Shown here piece by piece: positions 1 through 8,552 of a stretch of 64,000 nt of DNA. The position numbers and the translations under genes are program-made. The stretch covers positions 248,001 through 312,000 of the forward strand of contig JAQWGK010000050.1 in NCBI GenBank assembly GCA_029238255.1. Reading direction: 5' to 3'. Each line of letters opens with the position of its first letter. Position 1 is the stretch's first letter. This stretch comes from Porticoccaceae bacterium. GTDB taxonomy: Bacteria; Pseudomonadota; Gammaproteobacteria; Pseudomonadales; Porticoccaceae. The notes below the pieces were generated by a model. It was not told the DNA's origin and searched no databases. It saw nothing but the letters and a program-made list of their open reading frames with translations.

Positions 1-1
1 C

Positions 2-745
2 AAAGATCTGCCCTATTTTCCTATTGAAGAGGAAAACCCCTTTCTGGGATGGCGAGGTATTCGTATTTCTCTCGATCATCCAGAAATTTTTCTGGCCCAG
101 ATTCGCGCGATGTTGCGCGCCAGTGAAGGGTTAAATAATTTGCGCATTATGCTGCCGATGATCAGCAGTGTGCCCGAATTGGATCGCGCCCTTGAGCTGA
201 TTGATCGCGCCTACAATGAGCTGTTGGAGGAAGAGGGTTACAGTATTCAGCGACCACAGGTCGGCGCCATGATTGAGGTTCCGGCGGCGGTCTATCAGGT
301 TAAGGAGTTGGGCCGCAAGGTAGATTTCCTCTCTGTGGGCACCAATGACCTGACCCAGTATTTGCTCGCAGTGGATCGCAATAACCCCCGCGTAGCCAAT
401 CTCTATCACGCTCTGCATCCATCGGTATTGCGGGCGCTAAAAATAATCCATGAGCAGGCCACTGCAGTGAACTGCCAGATCAGTGTCTGTGGTGAGGTCG
501 CTGGTGATCCCCTCGGAGCAGTGGTGCTGCTCGGGTTGGGTTATGAGAATTTGTCGATGAGTGCCAACAGCCTGTTAAAGGTTAAGTCGATGTTAAATCA
601 GGTTTCGAAAAGTGAAGCACGTATTCTGGCCAAGCGTGCTCTGCGTATGTCAGATGCCAGTTCGGTATCGGTATTTCTGTCCGATGCTCTCAACCGCCCA
701 GAGCTTTCAAAACTTTATCGTCCGGTGTTGGCGGATAAGTCCTAG
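2..745 (+). CDS. ptsP: Phosphoenolpyruvate-protein phosphotransferase PtsP (EI-Ntr), C-terminal part
   Basis: This is the C-terminal 247 residues of an enzyme I-type PEP phosphotransferase; the 5' end lies outside the window. The reading frame is open from base 2, and the first visible residues (LPYFPIEEENPFLGWRGIR) are typical of the PEP-binding TIM barrel. The segments GAMIEVPAAVYQ, FLSVGTNDLTQYLLAVDRNN and ISVCGEVAGDP follow, the last carrying the active-site Cys region. In this family PtsP takes phosphate from PEP and passes it to NPr and EIIA-Ntr, a regulatory chain tied to nitrogen and potassium status rather than sugar uptake. The position just upstream of lgt and thyA is the usual order in pseudomonad-like bacteria and supports PtsP over the sugar enzyme PtsI. 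The N-terminal GAF domain that would prove this is not visible. Confidence 0.93.
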   Translation, partial: KDLPYFPIEEENPFLGWRGIRISLDHPEIFLAQIRAMLRASEGLNNLRIMLPMISSVPELDRALELIDRAYNELLEEEGYSIQRPQVGAMIEVPAAVYQVKELGRKVDFLSVGTNDLTQYLLAVDRNNPRVANLYHALHPSVLRALKIIHEQATAVNCQISVCGEVAGDPLGAVVLLGLGYENLSMSANSLLKVKSMLNQVSKSEARILAKRALRMSDASSVSVFLSDALNRPELSKLYRPVLADKS

Positions 746-870
746 CCCGCGAGTCTAGATTAGAATTTAGGCTTGAGTGCTAATTTATATTGATAATATT
801 CGCTCGCCTGCGTAGCCGATAGATGCATAAAAAGCTATGATCTGCGCAGAATAAATTCTCGGGAATAGAG

Positions 871-1719
871 ATGTTAAATTATCCAGCTATCGATCCTGTC
901 GCACTCTCCGTGGGACCTTTCAGTCTAGGCGATACTGTCCTTGGGCCTCTTCAGGTTCACTGGTATGGAATTATGTATCTGCTCGGCTTTGGCTTGGCCT
1001 GGATGCTGGCGGTGCGCAACAGTCAGCGGCCCTGGTCGCCAATCAAAAAAGCTCAGGTGGAAGACGTCATTGTCTACGGTGCCTGGGGGGTTATTCTCGG
1101 CGGTCGATTTGGCTATATGTTTTTCTACAGCGCCGATAAATGGCTCGCCGATCCCGGGATGATCCTGCGTATCTGGGAGGGCGGTATGTCTTTCCATGGT
1201 GGCCTGATCGGGGTTGCCATCGCTATGATGATTTTTTCGCGCAAGCATCATGTGTCTTTTTTAGGGCTGGCGGATTTTGTTGTTCCTCTGGTTCCCGGCG
1301 GTCTGTTCTTTGGTCGTCTCGGTAACTTTATCGGTCAGGAACTCTGGGGTCGCCCCACTGAGATGTCCTGGGGCATGATTTTTCCCGCCGATCCAGAACA
1401 GCTTGCCCGTCATCCGTCCCAACTTTACGAGGCCTTTTTAGAGGGGCTGGTATTGTTTTTTGTGATCAACTGGTTTGCCAGAAAGCCGCGACTGTTTGGC
1501 GAAATCTCCGGACTGTTTTTAATTCTCTATGGTCTGTTCCGGTTCGCGGTGGAATTTGTCCGCCAGCCGGACCCTCAGTTCACGGACCAATCCGCGCTGT
1601 TTGAATGGCTGGGTTGGATGACGCGTGGTCAAACTCTCTGCATCCCAATGATCCTCTTAGGGCTGTGGATGATGCGCAACAGTTTGAAATTACTTTTTAC
1701 TCGCAAGACTCTAGTTTAG
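871..1719 (+). CDS. lgt: Phosphatidylglycerol-prolipoprotein diacylglyceryl transferase
   Basis: Lgt moves diacylglycerol from phosphatidylglycerol to the lipobox cysteine of prolipoproteins in the inner membrane, the first step of lipoprotein maturation. The 282-residue protein has the usual length and multiple hydrophobic segments. It contains the family signatures GGRFGYMFFY, SFHGGLIGV and GRLGNFIGQELWGRPT, the last being the Lgt signature with its essential Arg and Asn. The gene sits between ptsP and thyA, with 125 bp upstream and 28 bp to thyA, so it is probably co-transcribed with thyA and folA. Its substrates in this window include the two large lipoproteins at 47172-49712 and 53459-56509. 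Confidence 0.96.
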   Translation: MLNYPAIDPVALSVGPFSLGDTVLGPLQVHWYGIMYLLGFGLAWMLAVRNSQRPWSPIKKAQVEDVIVYGAWGVILGGRFGYMFFYSADKWLADPGMILRIWEGGMSFHGGLIGVAIAMMIFSRKHHVSFLGLADFVVPLVPGGLFFGRLGNFIGQELWGRPTEMSWGMIFPADPEQLARHPSQLYEAFLEGLVLFFVINWFARKPRLFGEISGLFLILYGLFRFAVEFVRQPDPQFTDQSALFEWLGWMTRGQTLCIPMILLGLWMMRNSLKLLFTRKTLV

Positions 1720-1747
1720 CCGCAGGGCATATAAGGGCTTTTAAATA

Positions 1748-2653
1748 ATGAAGCAGTATTTGGATTTAGTCAGACATATTCGCGATCACGGTGTAAAAAA
1801 AGAAGATCGCACCGGCACTGGTACCACCAGTATCTTTGGGTATCAGATGCGCTTTGACCTGAGCGAAGGATTTCCGCTGGTTACCACCAAGAAAGTCCAC
1901 CTCAAATCGATTATCCATGAGTTGCTGTGGTTTATTCGCGGTGATACCAATATCCGCTATCTGGTTGAAAATGGTGTTGGCATCTGGAATGACTGGCCCT
2001 TCCAAAGCTGGCTGCGTAAAACCGGGCAGGAAGATCTCTACCCGATGTATTCGTCGGAGTGGAAAGAGAAGAAGAAAGAATTTATCCAGTGTATAAAAGA
2101 CGATGCAGCCTTTGCCGAAGAGCACGGCGATCTGGGTCCGGTCTATGGCCGCCAGTGGCGAAACTTTGAAGGCGTAGATCAGCTCGCTCAGTTGGTTGAA
2201 GATATTAAATCCAATCCCGACTCAAGGCGCTTAATCGTCTCGGCATGGAATCCAAAGGATATTCCGGTCATGGTTAAATCCGGACTGCCGCCCTGCCACA
2301 GTCTGTTCCAGTTTTATGTCACTGAAGGTCGACTCTCTTGCCAGCTCTATCAGCGCAGTGCCGATGTCTTTCTCGGCGTGCCCTTCAATATTGCCTCCTA
2401 CGCAATACTGACTCTGATGATTGCTCAGGTGACTGGCTTAAAGCCCGGCGACTTTGTGCACACCTTTGGCGATGCCCACTTATATAGCAACCATATGGAT
2501 CAGGTTGAAGAGCAGCTCTCGCGAACCACTTTTTCGCTGCCGACCATGGCTATAAATCCGGAAGTCGACAATCTATTTGATTTTGTTTACGAGGACTTTG
2601 AGCTGCTCGATTATCAGTCTCATGGCCCAATTTCTGCACCGGTGGCTGTCTAA
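1748..2653 (+). CDS. thyA: Thymidylate synthase
   Basis: ThyA methylates dUMP to dTMP using methylene-tetrahydrofolate and produces dihydrofolate. The 301-residue protein carries the N-terminal RTGTGT loop, the catalytic Cys183 in [13 protein letters not shown], and the nucleotide-binding [17 protein letters not shown] and [12 protein letters not shown] motifs. It is longer than the 264-residue E. coli enzyme because of an insertion around residues 85-120, as in the Lactobacillus-type long form. The stop codon overlaps the folA start by one base (TAATG). This couples the enzyme that makes dihydrofolate to the one that recycles it. Confidence 0.97.
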   Translation: MKQYLDLVRHIRDHGVKKEDRTGTGTTSIFGYQMRFDLSEGFPLVTTKKVHLKSIIHELLWFIRGDTNIRYLVENGVGIWNDWPFQSWLRKTGQEDLYPMYSSEWKEKKKEFIQCIKDDAAFAEEHGDLGPVYGRQWRNFEGVDQLAQLVEDIKSNPDSRRLIVSAWNPKDIPVMVKSGLPPCHSLFQFYVTEGRLSCQLYQRSADVFLGVPFNIASYAILTLMIAQVTGLKPGDFVHTFGDAHLYSNHMDQVEEQLSRTTFSLPTMAINPEVDNLFDFVYEDFELLDYQSHGPISAPVAV

Positions 2654-3156
2654 TGAAAATTTCTTTAATTGTCGCAGTGAGTCGCAATGGCGTCATTGGT
2701 ATTGATAACCAACTGCCCTGGCATCTCCCAGAAGATCTTAAATATTTTAAATCGGTGACCATGGGTAAGCCGATTATTATGGGTCGTAAAACCTTTGATT
2801 CGATTGGTCGACCGCTGCCCGGACGCACCAATATAGTCATCACACGCGACAGCAGCTGGCAGGCGGAGGGCGTTGAAGTGGCGCAGACTCTGGCGCAGGC
2901 CATGACGCTGGGAGGATTGGCCTGTGCCAATGCCGGTGTTGATGAGGCTATGGTTATCGGTGGCGAACAGATTTACCGCATGACTCTGCCGGCCGCCGAT
3001 CGGCTCTATTTGACCGAGGTTCAGGCGGAAGTCGAGGGCGATGCATTTTTCCCTGAGTTTGATGCCAACCAGTGGCAGCAGGTCAGCGAGAAAATACCAG
3101 AACTTACCGATACCCATCCGTATCGGTTTTTAGTTCTTGAGAGAATAAAAAAGTAG
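2653..3156 (+). CDS. folA: Dihydrofolate reductase
   Basis: FolA reduces dihydrofolate to tetrahydrofolate with NADPH. The 167-residue protein has the standard single-domain length. It shows the N-terminal SLIVAVSRNGVIGIDNQLPWHLPEDLKYF region with the catalytic acidic residue, the MGRKTFDSIGRPLPGR NADPH-binding stretch, and VIGGEQIYRMTLP near the C terminus. Translation is coupled to thyA through a one-base overlap. It is the last gene of the ptsP-lgt-thyA-folA cluster. A small inverted repeat follows immediately. Confidence 0.96.
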   Translation: MKISLIVAVSRNGVIGIDNQLPWHLPEDLKYFKSVTMGKPIIMGRKTFDSIGRPLPGRTNIVITRDSSWQAEGVEVAQTLAQAMTLGGLACANAGVDEAMVIGGEQIYRMTLPAADRLYLTEVQAEVEGDAFFPEFDANQWQQVSEKIPELTDTHPYRFLVLERIKK

Positions 3157-3175
3157 TTGTTACATTAGGTAACAA
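3157..3175. repeat. Inverted repeat directly after folA
   Basis: A perfect 7-bp inverted repeat (TTGTTAC, 5-base loop, GTAACAA) begins at the base after the folA stop. No run of T follows, so it is not a convincing intrinsic terminator. It may be a weak RNA hairpin or an operator for the TonB-type operon starting about 175 bp downstream. The rest of the 3176-3348 gap shows no gene. Confidence 0.35.
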
Positions 3176-3348
3176 AGGCCATAGTACGGTTTGTCATCTA
3201 TTACTTATTTAAGCCGTCAAATTGATTCTTGAACGGCAGACTGTTACAAAGGTGTCCGAAAATAATTTGTCAGGATTTGGAGGGGTGCTTCAGTTCCAAC
3301 TCTGACATCGAAAGATCATCAATCCGATAGACCCAAGTTGAGGGAACT

Positions 3349-4131
3349 ATGAAAAACCAACCACTAAAGGCACTGGCATTAATTGCCGTACTTGCCAGTG
3401 GCACAACTGCTTTTGCAGTTCAGGCCGCAGAAGTAAGTGATGTGTTAAAAGCCGGCGCCAATAAAGTTCAGGCGGCAAAATCTGCACAGGAAACAGTCGA
3501 CGGCATCGCCGATAAAACTGATGGCCTGCTGCAGGAATTCAAACAGGTCAACAAGCAGATCGAAAGTCTGCGCGTTTATAACTCACAGCTCGAGCGTCAA
3601 ATTGCCAGTCAGAAGCAAATGATGGCTGAGCTGGAAGAGTCTATTGAGAACGCAACTATAATTGAGCGAGGCATCTCGCCACTTATGGAGAATATGCTCA
3701 AAGGTCTTAAAGAGTTTATTGCCCTGGACGTTCCTTTCAAGAAGGCTCAGCGTCAAGAGGCGATCGAAGTTCTGTTTGATAACCTTGATAGCGCCAAGTT
3801 TTCTGCGGCTGAAAAATTCCGTCAGATTCTTGAAGTTTACGATATTGAGTCTGAGTACAGCCTGTCACTTGAGACCTATCGTGATCTGGTAGATATCAAC
3901 AGCGATGGTTCTGAAGTTGAAGTGGATCTGCTGCGTATCGGCCGTGTTGCATTGATGTATCAAACAAAAGATAAATCACAGACCGGTGCCTGGAACAAAG
4001 CGACCAATTCTTGGGAAACGCTGGGTTCTGATTACCGCCGTCCTGTAGACCACGGCATTCGTATCGCTAAGAAGTTAGCGCCGCAGGATGTTCTGGAAAT
4101 GCCAATTAACGCTCCGGAGACAGCACAATGA
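3349..4131 (+). CDS. DUF3450 periplasmic protein of a TonB2/TtpC-type operon
   Basis: This 260-residue protein matches the DUF3450 family, found as the first gene of ExbB/ExbD/TonB2 operons with a TtpC-type component. An N-terminal signal peptide ends near residue 27 (AFAVQAAEV). A predicted coiled coil of mixed charged and Gln residues covers about residues 35-105, followed by a compact C-terminal region containing IERGISPLMENML and SLETYRDLVDI. The start has a good ribosome binding site (GAGGG). The next gene overlaps it by 4 bp, so both are translated together. Its molecular function is not established. The coiled coils in it and in the next protein suggest they pair in the periplasm, which is inference. 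Confidence 0.85.
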   Translation: MKNQPLKALALIAVLASGTTAFAVQAAEVSDVLKAGANKVQAAKSAQETVDGIADKTDGLLQEFKQVNKQIESLRVYNSQLERQIASQKQMMAELEESIENATIIERGISPLMENMLKGLKEFIALDVPFKKAQRQEAIEVLFDNLDSAKFSAAEKFRQILEVYDIESEYSLSLETYRDLVDINSDGSEVEVDLLRIGRVALMYQTKDKSQTGAWNKATNSWETLGSDYRRPVDHGIRIAKKLAPQDVLEMPINAPETAQ

Positions 4132-5498
4132 ACATGAAATTCGTTAAAGTTTGTGCCGCTTTCATCGCTGCTGCTTCTCTAAGCATGCCAGCCCTGGCAC
4201 AGGATGCAAAAACCCTTGATGAGCTGCTGCAAATGATTCAGAGCTCCAAGATTTCAGAGTCTGCAGAGTATCGTCAGCGCGAAGCTGATTTTAAGCGTGA
4301 CCAGCGCAAGCAGGATTCACAGCTAACTCAAGCAAAGAGAACTAAAGATGCCGAAGAGCGTCGTTCAGATCGTCTTGAGCAGAATATCCGCGACAACGAT
4401 ATCAAGCTTGCCGCACTGCGCGAGCAGCGTGATAAGCGTCTCGGCTCACTTAAAGAGTTGTTTGGACACCTAACCGGTGCCGCTGGTGATATCCGTGCCA
4501 ACCTGACTCAGTCAGTTGTTAGCGCACAGATTCCTGGCCGTACAGAGTTCCTCGACGAGTTGATTGAAAAGATGAGCAGCGACACACGCCTACCTTCAAT
4601 CCTCGATATCGAAAAACTTTGGTACGAGCAGCAGCGTGAAATGGTTGAAAGTGGTCGAGTGGTTAAATTTAACCGCACCGTACTGCGAGCTGATGGCACT
4701 CAGGAAGAGATGGAAGTTGTCCGTGTTGGTACTTACAACCTGATGGCCGACGGCATGTACCTTGAGTACAGCCCGGAAAACGGTCTGGTCTCTGAGTTGG
4801 CGCGTCAGCCTTCAGGACATCAGGGCAGTGCTGCCGATCTTCAGGAAGCGGTTGAAGGCTTCACCAAGGTTGGTCTGGATCCTACTGGTCCTCTAGGTGG
4901 CGGTCTGTTGCGTGCACTTATCAACACGCCTACTCTGGTTGAGCGCTGGCACTTCGGTGGCATCGTTGGTTATGTAATCACCAGTGTATTTGTTGTCGCT
5001 ATCTTCCTGGCCGTATGGCGCTTTATCTTCTTGCAGGGTGTTTCCCGCAAGGTATCTGCGCAGCTTAAGGCTCCGGAAACAGCTAACATTGATAACCCAC
5101 TGGGTCGTGTACTGGCAGTTTCTCAGGCCAACCCGGGTCTGGATGCAGAATCACTGGAGCTCAAGCTTCACGAAGCTGTACTTAAAGAGCGCCCATCGAT
5201 TGAGTCTGGTTTAAGCCTGCTTAAGATTATCGCCATGGTTGCTCCGCTGCTAGGTCTACTGGGTACCGTAACCGGTATGATTATTACCTTCCAGATGATT
5301 ACTCTGTTCGGTGCTGGCGATCCCAAGGCGATGGCTGGTGGTATTTCTCAGGCATTGATTACAACAGTTCTGGGTCTGGTTGTTGCGATTCCAACTGTAT
5401 TGATGCACACACTGGTCAACGGAAAAGCTCAGCGTATTCTTCATGTACTTGAAGAGCAGAGTGCTGGCATTGTGGCTGGTTCAGTAGAGGGTCGCTAA
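4128..5498 (+). CDS. TtpC-like MotA/TolQ/ExbB proton channel with periplasmic coiled coil
   Basis: The 456-residue protein has a signal sequence (residues 1-24), a long charged coiled coil (about 30-125), a mixed periplasmic domain, one membrane segment near 280-300, and a C-terminal MotA/TolQ/ExbB domain. That domain contains APLLGLLGTVTGMIITFQMI and GGISQALITTVLGLVVAIP. This matches TtpC, a component needed with ExbB2, ExbD2 and TonB2 in Vibrio for TonB2-dependent uptake. It overlaps the DUF3450 gene by 4 bp and is one base from the following exbB, so the operon is tightly coupled. It probably helps the TonB complex reach the outer membrane or use the proton motive force; the exact role is inferred. 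Confidence 0.88.
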   Translation: MNMKFVKVCAAFIAAASLSMPALAQDAKTLDELLQMIQSSKISESAEYRQREADFKRDQRKQDSQLTQAKRTKDAEERRSDRLEQNIRDNDIKLAALREQRDKRLGSLKELFGHLTGAAGDIRANLTQSVVSAQIPGRTEFLDELIEKMSSDTRLPSILDIEKLWYEQQREMVESGRVVKFNRTVLRADGTQEEMEVVRVGTYNLMADGMYLEYSPENGLVSELARQPSGHQGSAADLQEAVEGFTKVGLDPTGPLGGGLLRALINTPTLVERWHFGGIVGYVITSVFVVAIFLAVWRFIFLQGVSRKVSAQLKAPETANIDNPLGRVLAVSQANPGLDAESLELKLHEAVLKERPSIESGLSLLKIIAMVAPLLGLLGTVTGMIITFQMITLFGAGDPKAMAGGISQALITTVLGLVVAIPTVLMHTLVNGKAQRILHVLEEQSAGIVAGSVEGR

Positions 5499-5499
5499 C

Positions 5500-6024
5500 A
5501 TGTTTTTTGTTGATACTCTGGCAGAAGTTGGAAAGTTTATGGATTCAGGCGGGATGGTCCTCTGGGCCATCGTCGTTCTGTTGTTCGTGATGTGGACTCT
5601 CCTCTTTGAGCGTATGTGGTATCTCAAATCCGCTGTTAGCCAGGATGTACAGGGTGCTCTTGATGTTTGGGAATCGCGCGACGAGCGTAAATCCAAACGT
5701 GCTCACCAGATCAGAGAACAGTTGATCTCTGAAGTGAGCGTCAAGATTGACGAAAACCTTATGATGATTAAAACACTGGTTGCTTTGGCGCCACTGTTTG
5801 GTCTGCTGGGAACAGTGACCGGAATGATCGTGGTGTTTGACGTAATGGCATTTACTGGCGGCGGCGACGCCAAGGCGATGGCTGGTGGTGTTTCTCAGGC
5901 AACTGTACCGACAATGTCGGGAATGGTTGCCGCTCTCTCTGGTGTGTTTGGCATGACTTACGTCGAGCGCTCCACTGAGCGAGAGAAGCAGTTACTGGAA
6001 GATCACCTGACCATGGATCACTAA
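5500..6024 (+). CDS. exbB: ExbB-type biopolymer transport protein
   Basis: This is a 174-residue inner-membrane proton-channel subunit of the MotA/TolQ/ExbB family. A first transmembrane helix (MVLWAIVVLLFVMWTLLFE) is followed by a cytoplasmic loop. The two C-terminal helices carry LFGLLGTVTGMIVVFDVMAF and GGVSQATVPTMSGMVAALSG. With ExbD it harvests the proton motive force to energise TonB. It is shorter than E. coli ExbB (about 244), as is typical of the TonB2-type system. It starts one base after the TtpC stop. Confidence 0.93.
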   Translation: MFFVDTLAEVGKFMDSGGMVLWAIVVLLFVMWTLLFERMWYLKSAVSQDVQGALDVWESRDERKSKRAHQIREQLISEVSVKIDENLMMIKTLVALAPLFGLLGTVTGMIVVFDVMAFTGGGDAKAMAGGVSQATVPTMSGMVAALSGVFGMTYVERSTEREKQLLEDHLTMDH

Positions 6025-6064
6025 CTGGAGCCTGTCAGAGACAAGGTTTCTGTGAGAGAAAACT

Positions 6065-6469
6065 ATGCGCAATAGAACAAAAGGATCACAACCTCAGGGT
6101 GAAGCAATTGATTTGACCCCAATGCTGGACGTGGTTTTTATCATGCTGATCTTTTTTATTGTTACAGCATCATTTATCAAACTGCCCGGTGTCGAGGTGA
6201 CTAAAGTCGACGCCGATACGGCACAGTCCTATAAAAAAGTAGGCATTCTGGTAGCGATTAGCGATAACAATGAAATCTGGATTGATAAAAAACGCGTTGA
6301 AACTACCGCGTTAAAAATCAATCTAAGCAGGTTGTATAACGAAAATCCAAAGGGCGGCATGGTTATCCAGGCCGACAATGAATCAAATATTGAAGTAGTC
6401 GCCAAGGTGGCTGATGTCGCACAAGATATCGGTATCCGTCCGGTGGCAATTTCAGTAGAAAAAGACTGA
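6065..6469 (+). CDS. exbD: ExbD-type biopolymer transport protein
   Basis: This 134-residue protein has a short cytoplasmic N terminus, one membrane helix containing the protonatable Asp (DLTPMLDVVFIMLIFFIV), and a periplasmic ExbD/TolR domain ending RPVAISVEKD. It partners with ExbB to couple the proton gradient to TonB. A 40-bp gap separates it from exbB. Only 10 bp separate it from tonB, so all three are one transcription unit. Confidence 0.95.
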   Translation: MRNRTKGSQPQGEAIDLTPMLDVVFIMLIFFIVTASFIKLPGVEVTKVDADTAQSYKKVGILVAISDNNEIWIDKKRVETTALKINLSRLYNENPKGGMVIQADNESNIEVVAKVADVAQDIGIRPVAISVEKD

Positions 6470-6479
6470 GTTTAAAAGT

Positions 6480-7088
6480 ATGGCTGTTATCAGAGTTGGT
6501 ATTTCTGCTGCACTTGGAGTTCTGGTTACCTTTGCATTGATTATTTTGATGTACAAGCTGATCGACTCGGGCAATAAAGATCTGGATGAGAAAGAGACGA
6601 TTAAAATCGCTGACTTTCTGCATGTGGATAGACAGGTGTCTGAGAACGCAAAACAGACAGAGGTTGAAAAGCCCGAAGATCCGGAGACACCACCACCGGA
6701 AATTCCCGAAGACAATATAGAGTTCGAAGTTCCGGATAATGCTATTAGCATGGCGGCACCTTCAGCCAATGCCAATCTCAAGATTGGCGGCGCTGGCGGT
6801 TTTGCCCGCGACTCCGACTATATTCCTGTGTATGTTCCTCAGCCGCAGTATCCGCGCCGAGCACAGACACGAGGCAAAGAGGGTTATGCGGTTGTTGAGG
6901 TGACTATTACCACCACAGGTGGTACCCGTGATCCGATCATGATCGAAGAATTTCCGGAAGGTTGGGGCTTTGGTCGCGCGGCGCTTAGAGCTGCATCCAA
7001 GCTTAAGTACAACCCGCGAGTTGTCGATGGTGTAGGCCAAGAAGTTCCGGGTGTGCTGTATAAATTTACGTTCCAGATGGCGAAATAA
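6480..7088 (+). CDS. tonB: Energy transducer TonB (short TonB2 type)
   Basis: The 202-residue protein has an N-terminal membrane anchor (residues 5-27), a short acidic and Pro-rich linker (PEDPETPPPEIPED, about 60-75), and a C-terminal TonB domain. That domain begins at PVYVPQPQYPRRAQTRGKEG and includes YAVVEVTITTTGGTRDP. TonB contacts the TonB box of outer-membrane receptors and transmits energy for siderophore, vitamin or glycan uptake. The short linker fits the TonB2 type, which may need TtpC to span the periplasm. No TonB-dependent receptor is in the window, so the substrate is unknown. Confidence 0.93.
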   Translation: MAVIRVGISAALGVLVTFALIILMYKLIDSGNKDLDEKETIKIADFLHVDRQVSENAKQTEVEKPEDPETPPPEIPEDNIEFEVPDNAISMAAPSANANLKIGGAGGFARDSDYIPVYVPQPQYPRRAQTRGKEGYAVVEVTITTTGGTRDPIMIEEFPEGWGFGRAALRAASKLKYNPRVVDGVGQEVPGVLYKFTFQMAK

Positions 7089-7098
7089 GGAGTAACTG

Positions 7099-8460
7099 AT
7101 GTCTAGAAGCACAAAAATTCTAGCCGTATTCGGCGCTGCTTTTGTTTTGCCGCTAATGGTGGCAGTGGTCGATCCGCAGTCGTCATTAAATACCTCGGTA
7201 TTTGCAGCAGAAGAAAAGAAAGAACCAAAATACAAAGATGTAAAAACCCGCAAGCGTCAATCAGTGGGTGCCAGATGTGCCAAGGCTCTGGAAAAAGTTC
7301 AGCCGGTACTGGAAGAAGAGGATTGGGCGTTAGCACTGGAGATGTTGAACGACATCGAGGCCAGCGCTAAAACCTGTAGTAGTGATTATGAGCAGACACA
7401 GGTGTGGAAATTTGCCGCCTATGTCCATTACTCTCTCGAAGACTATAACAGTGCCATTAACTCCTACAAGCGTGTAGTTGACGGTATAGGTACACCACCA
7501 GAGTTAAAGCTCGATACTCGCTATACTCTGGCGCAGCTTTATACAGTTCAGGAAGACTATCGCAATGCAGCGCTGCAGTTGGAAGCCTGGATGGAAGAGT
7601 CAGCGATTATTGGTGCTGATGCGAGAATGCTGCTGGCGCAGATTTACTATCAGCTAGAGCGTAAAGACGAATCTCTGGAGATGGTTAATGCGGCTATTGC
7701 CGATGTTGAATCTAAAGATATTCTGCCTAAAGAGGGCTGGTGGGGCTTACAGCGTGTTCTTTACTATGAAAGGAACAACTACCCCAGGGTAACCACTATT
7801 CTTGAGAAGCTGGTTAAGCACTATCCCAAGTGGACTTACTGGCGTCAGCTGGGCGGTATGTACGGCGAGCGTGAGCGCGAGATGGATCGTCTGGTTGCCA
7901 CTGAAATTGTCTACCTCAATGATCAGCTAACCAAAGAAACTCAGGTTATGAGCATGGCTTATATGTATCTGGGTGCCGATGTTCCCTATCGTGCGGCGAC
8001 TATTATTGAAAAGGGCATGATCGACGGCATTATTAAGAACACTGCCAAGAACTACGAAGTGTTGGGTACGGCATGGTATCAGTCGAAAGATCTTAACAAG
8101 GCCGTAAAAGCCTTGGAGAGTGCTTCGAAGAAATCTGATACAGGTAATCTTCAGGCGCGTCTGGCCGGTATTTACCTCGACCTTGGTCGTGACTCTGAAG
8201 CCTATCGTGCGGCTACACGGGCAGCCAAAAAGGGCGGAGTAAAACGTCCCGAGTCCAACTATCTGGTGATGGGTAATGCTCTGATCAACCTGCATTGCTA
8301 CAAAGACTCAATCGGTGCCTTTAAGAAGTCTCTTAAAGCGGCGAAAGATGAAAAGAATAAGCGCTACCCAAGACAGTGGATTAAATACGCTGATACTGAA
8401 GGCGCGCGACTGCAGAAGCTTCGTGATGTTGGAGCGACGGTTCCAAGCTGTAGGAAATAG
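7099..8460 (+). CDS. TPR-repeat periplasmic protein of the TonB2 operon
   Basis: This 453-residue protein has a signal sequence (residues 1-35, cleaved near VFAAEEKK) and multiple tetratricopeptide repeats of about 34 residues. Examples are the segments around YAAFVHYSLEDYNSAINSY-like positions 115-135 and GNLQARLAGIYLDLGRDSEAY. It is 10 bp after tonB behind a strong AGGAG site and is the last gene before a terminator. TPR proteins in this position accompany DUF3450 and TtpC in many marine gammaproteobacteria. They probably scaffold or stabilise the periplasmic part of the complex, which is inference. There are no catalytic motifs. Confidence 0.85.
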   Translation: MSRSTKILAVFGAAFVLPLMVAVVDPQSSLNTSVFAAEEKKEPKYKDVKTRKRQSVGARCAKALEKVQPVLEEEDWALALEMLNDIEASAKTCSSDYEQTQVWKFAAYVHYSLEDYNSAINSYKRVVDGIGTPPELKLDTRYTLAQLYTVQEDYRNAALQLEAWMEESAIIGADARMLLAQIYYQLERKDESLEMVNAAIADVESKDILPKEGWWGLQRVLYYERNNYPRVTTILEKLVKHYPKWTYWRQLGGMYGEREREMDRLVATEIVYLNDQLTKETQVMSMAYMYLGADVPYRAATIIEKGMIDGIIKNTAKNYEVLGTAWYQSKDLNKAVKALESASKKSDTGNLQARLAGIYLDLGRDSEAYRAATRAAKKGGVKRPESNYLVMGNALINLHCYKDSIGAFKKSLKAAKDEKNKRYPRQWIKYADTEGARLQKLRDVGATVPSCRK

Positions 8461-8480
8461 AAAGCAGTAGAAAGAAATAA

Positions 8481-8513
8481 AAAAGCCCGGTGCTCATAGA
8501 GTCCCGGGCTTTT
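8481..8513. terminator. Bidirectional intrinsic terminator
   Basis: A 10-bp perfect stem (AAAAGCCCGG / CCGGGCTTTT) with a 13-base loop lies 20 bp after the TPR gene and 40 bp after the ilvD stop on the other strand. Reading rightward, the stem ends in TTTTCTTT. Reading leftward, it is followed by a T-rich stretch (TTTTTTATTTCTTTC). It therefore ends both convergent transcripts. Confidence 0.9.
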
Positions 8514-8552
8514 CTTTGCCTGTCATTTATTTAGACAGTTGCCACTAAGTGG

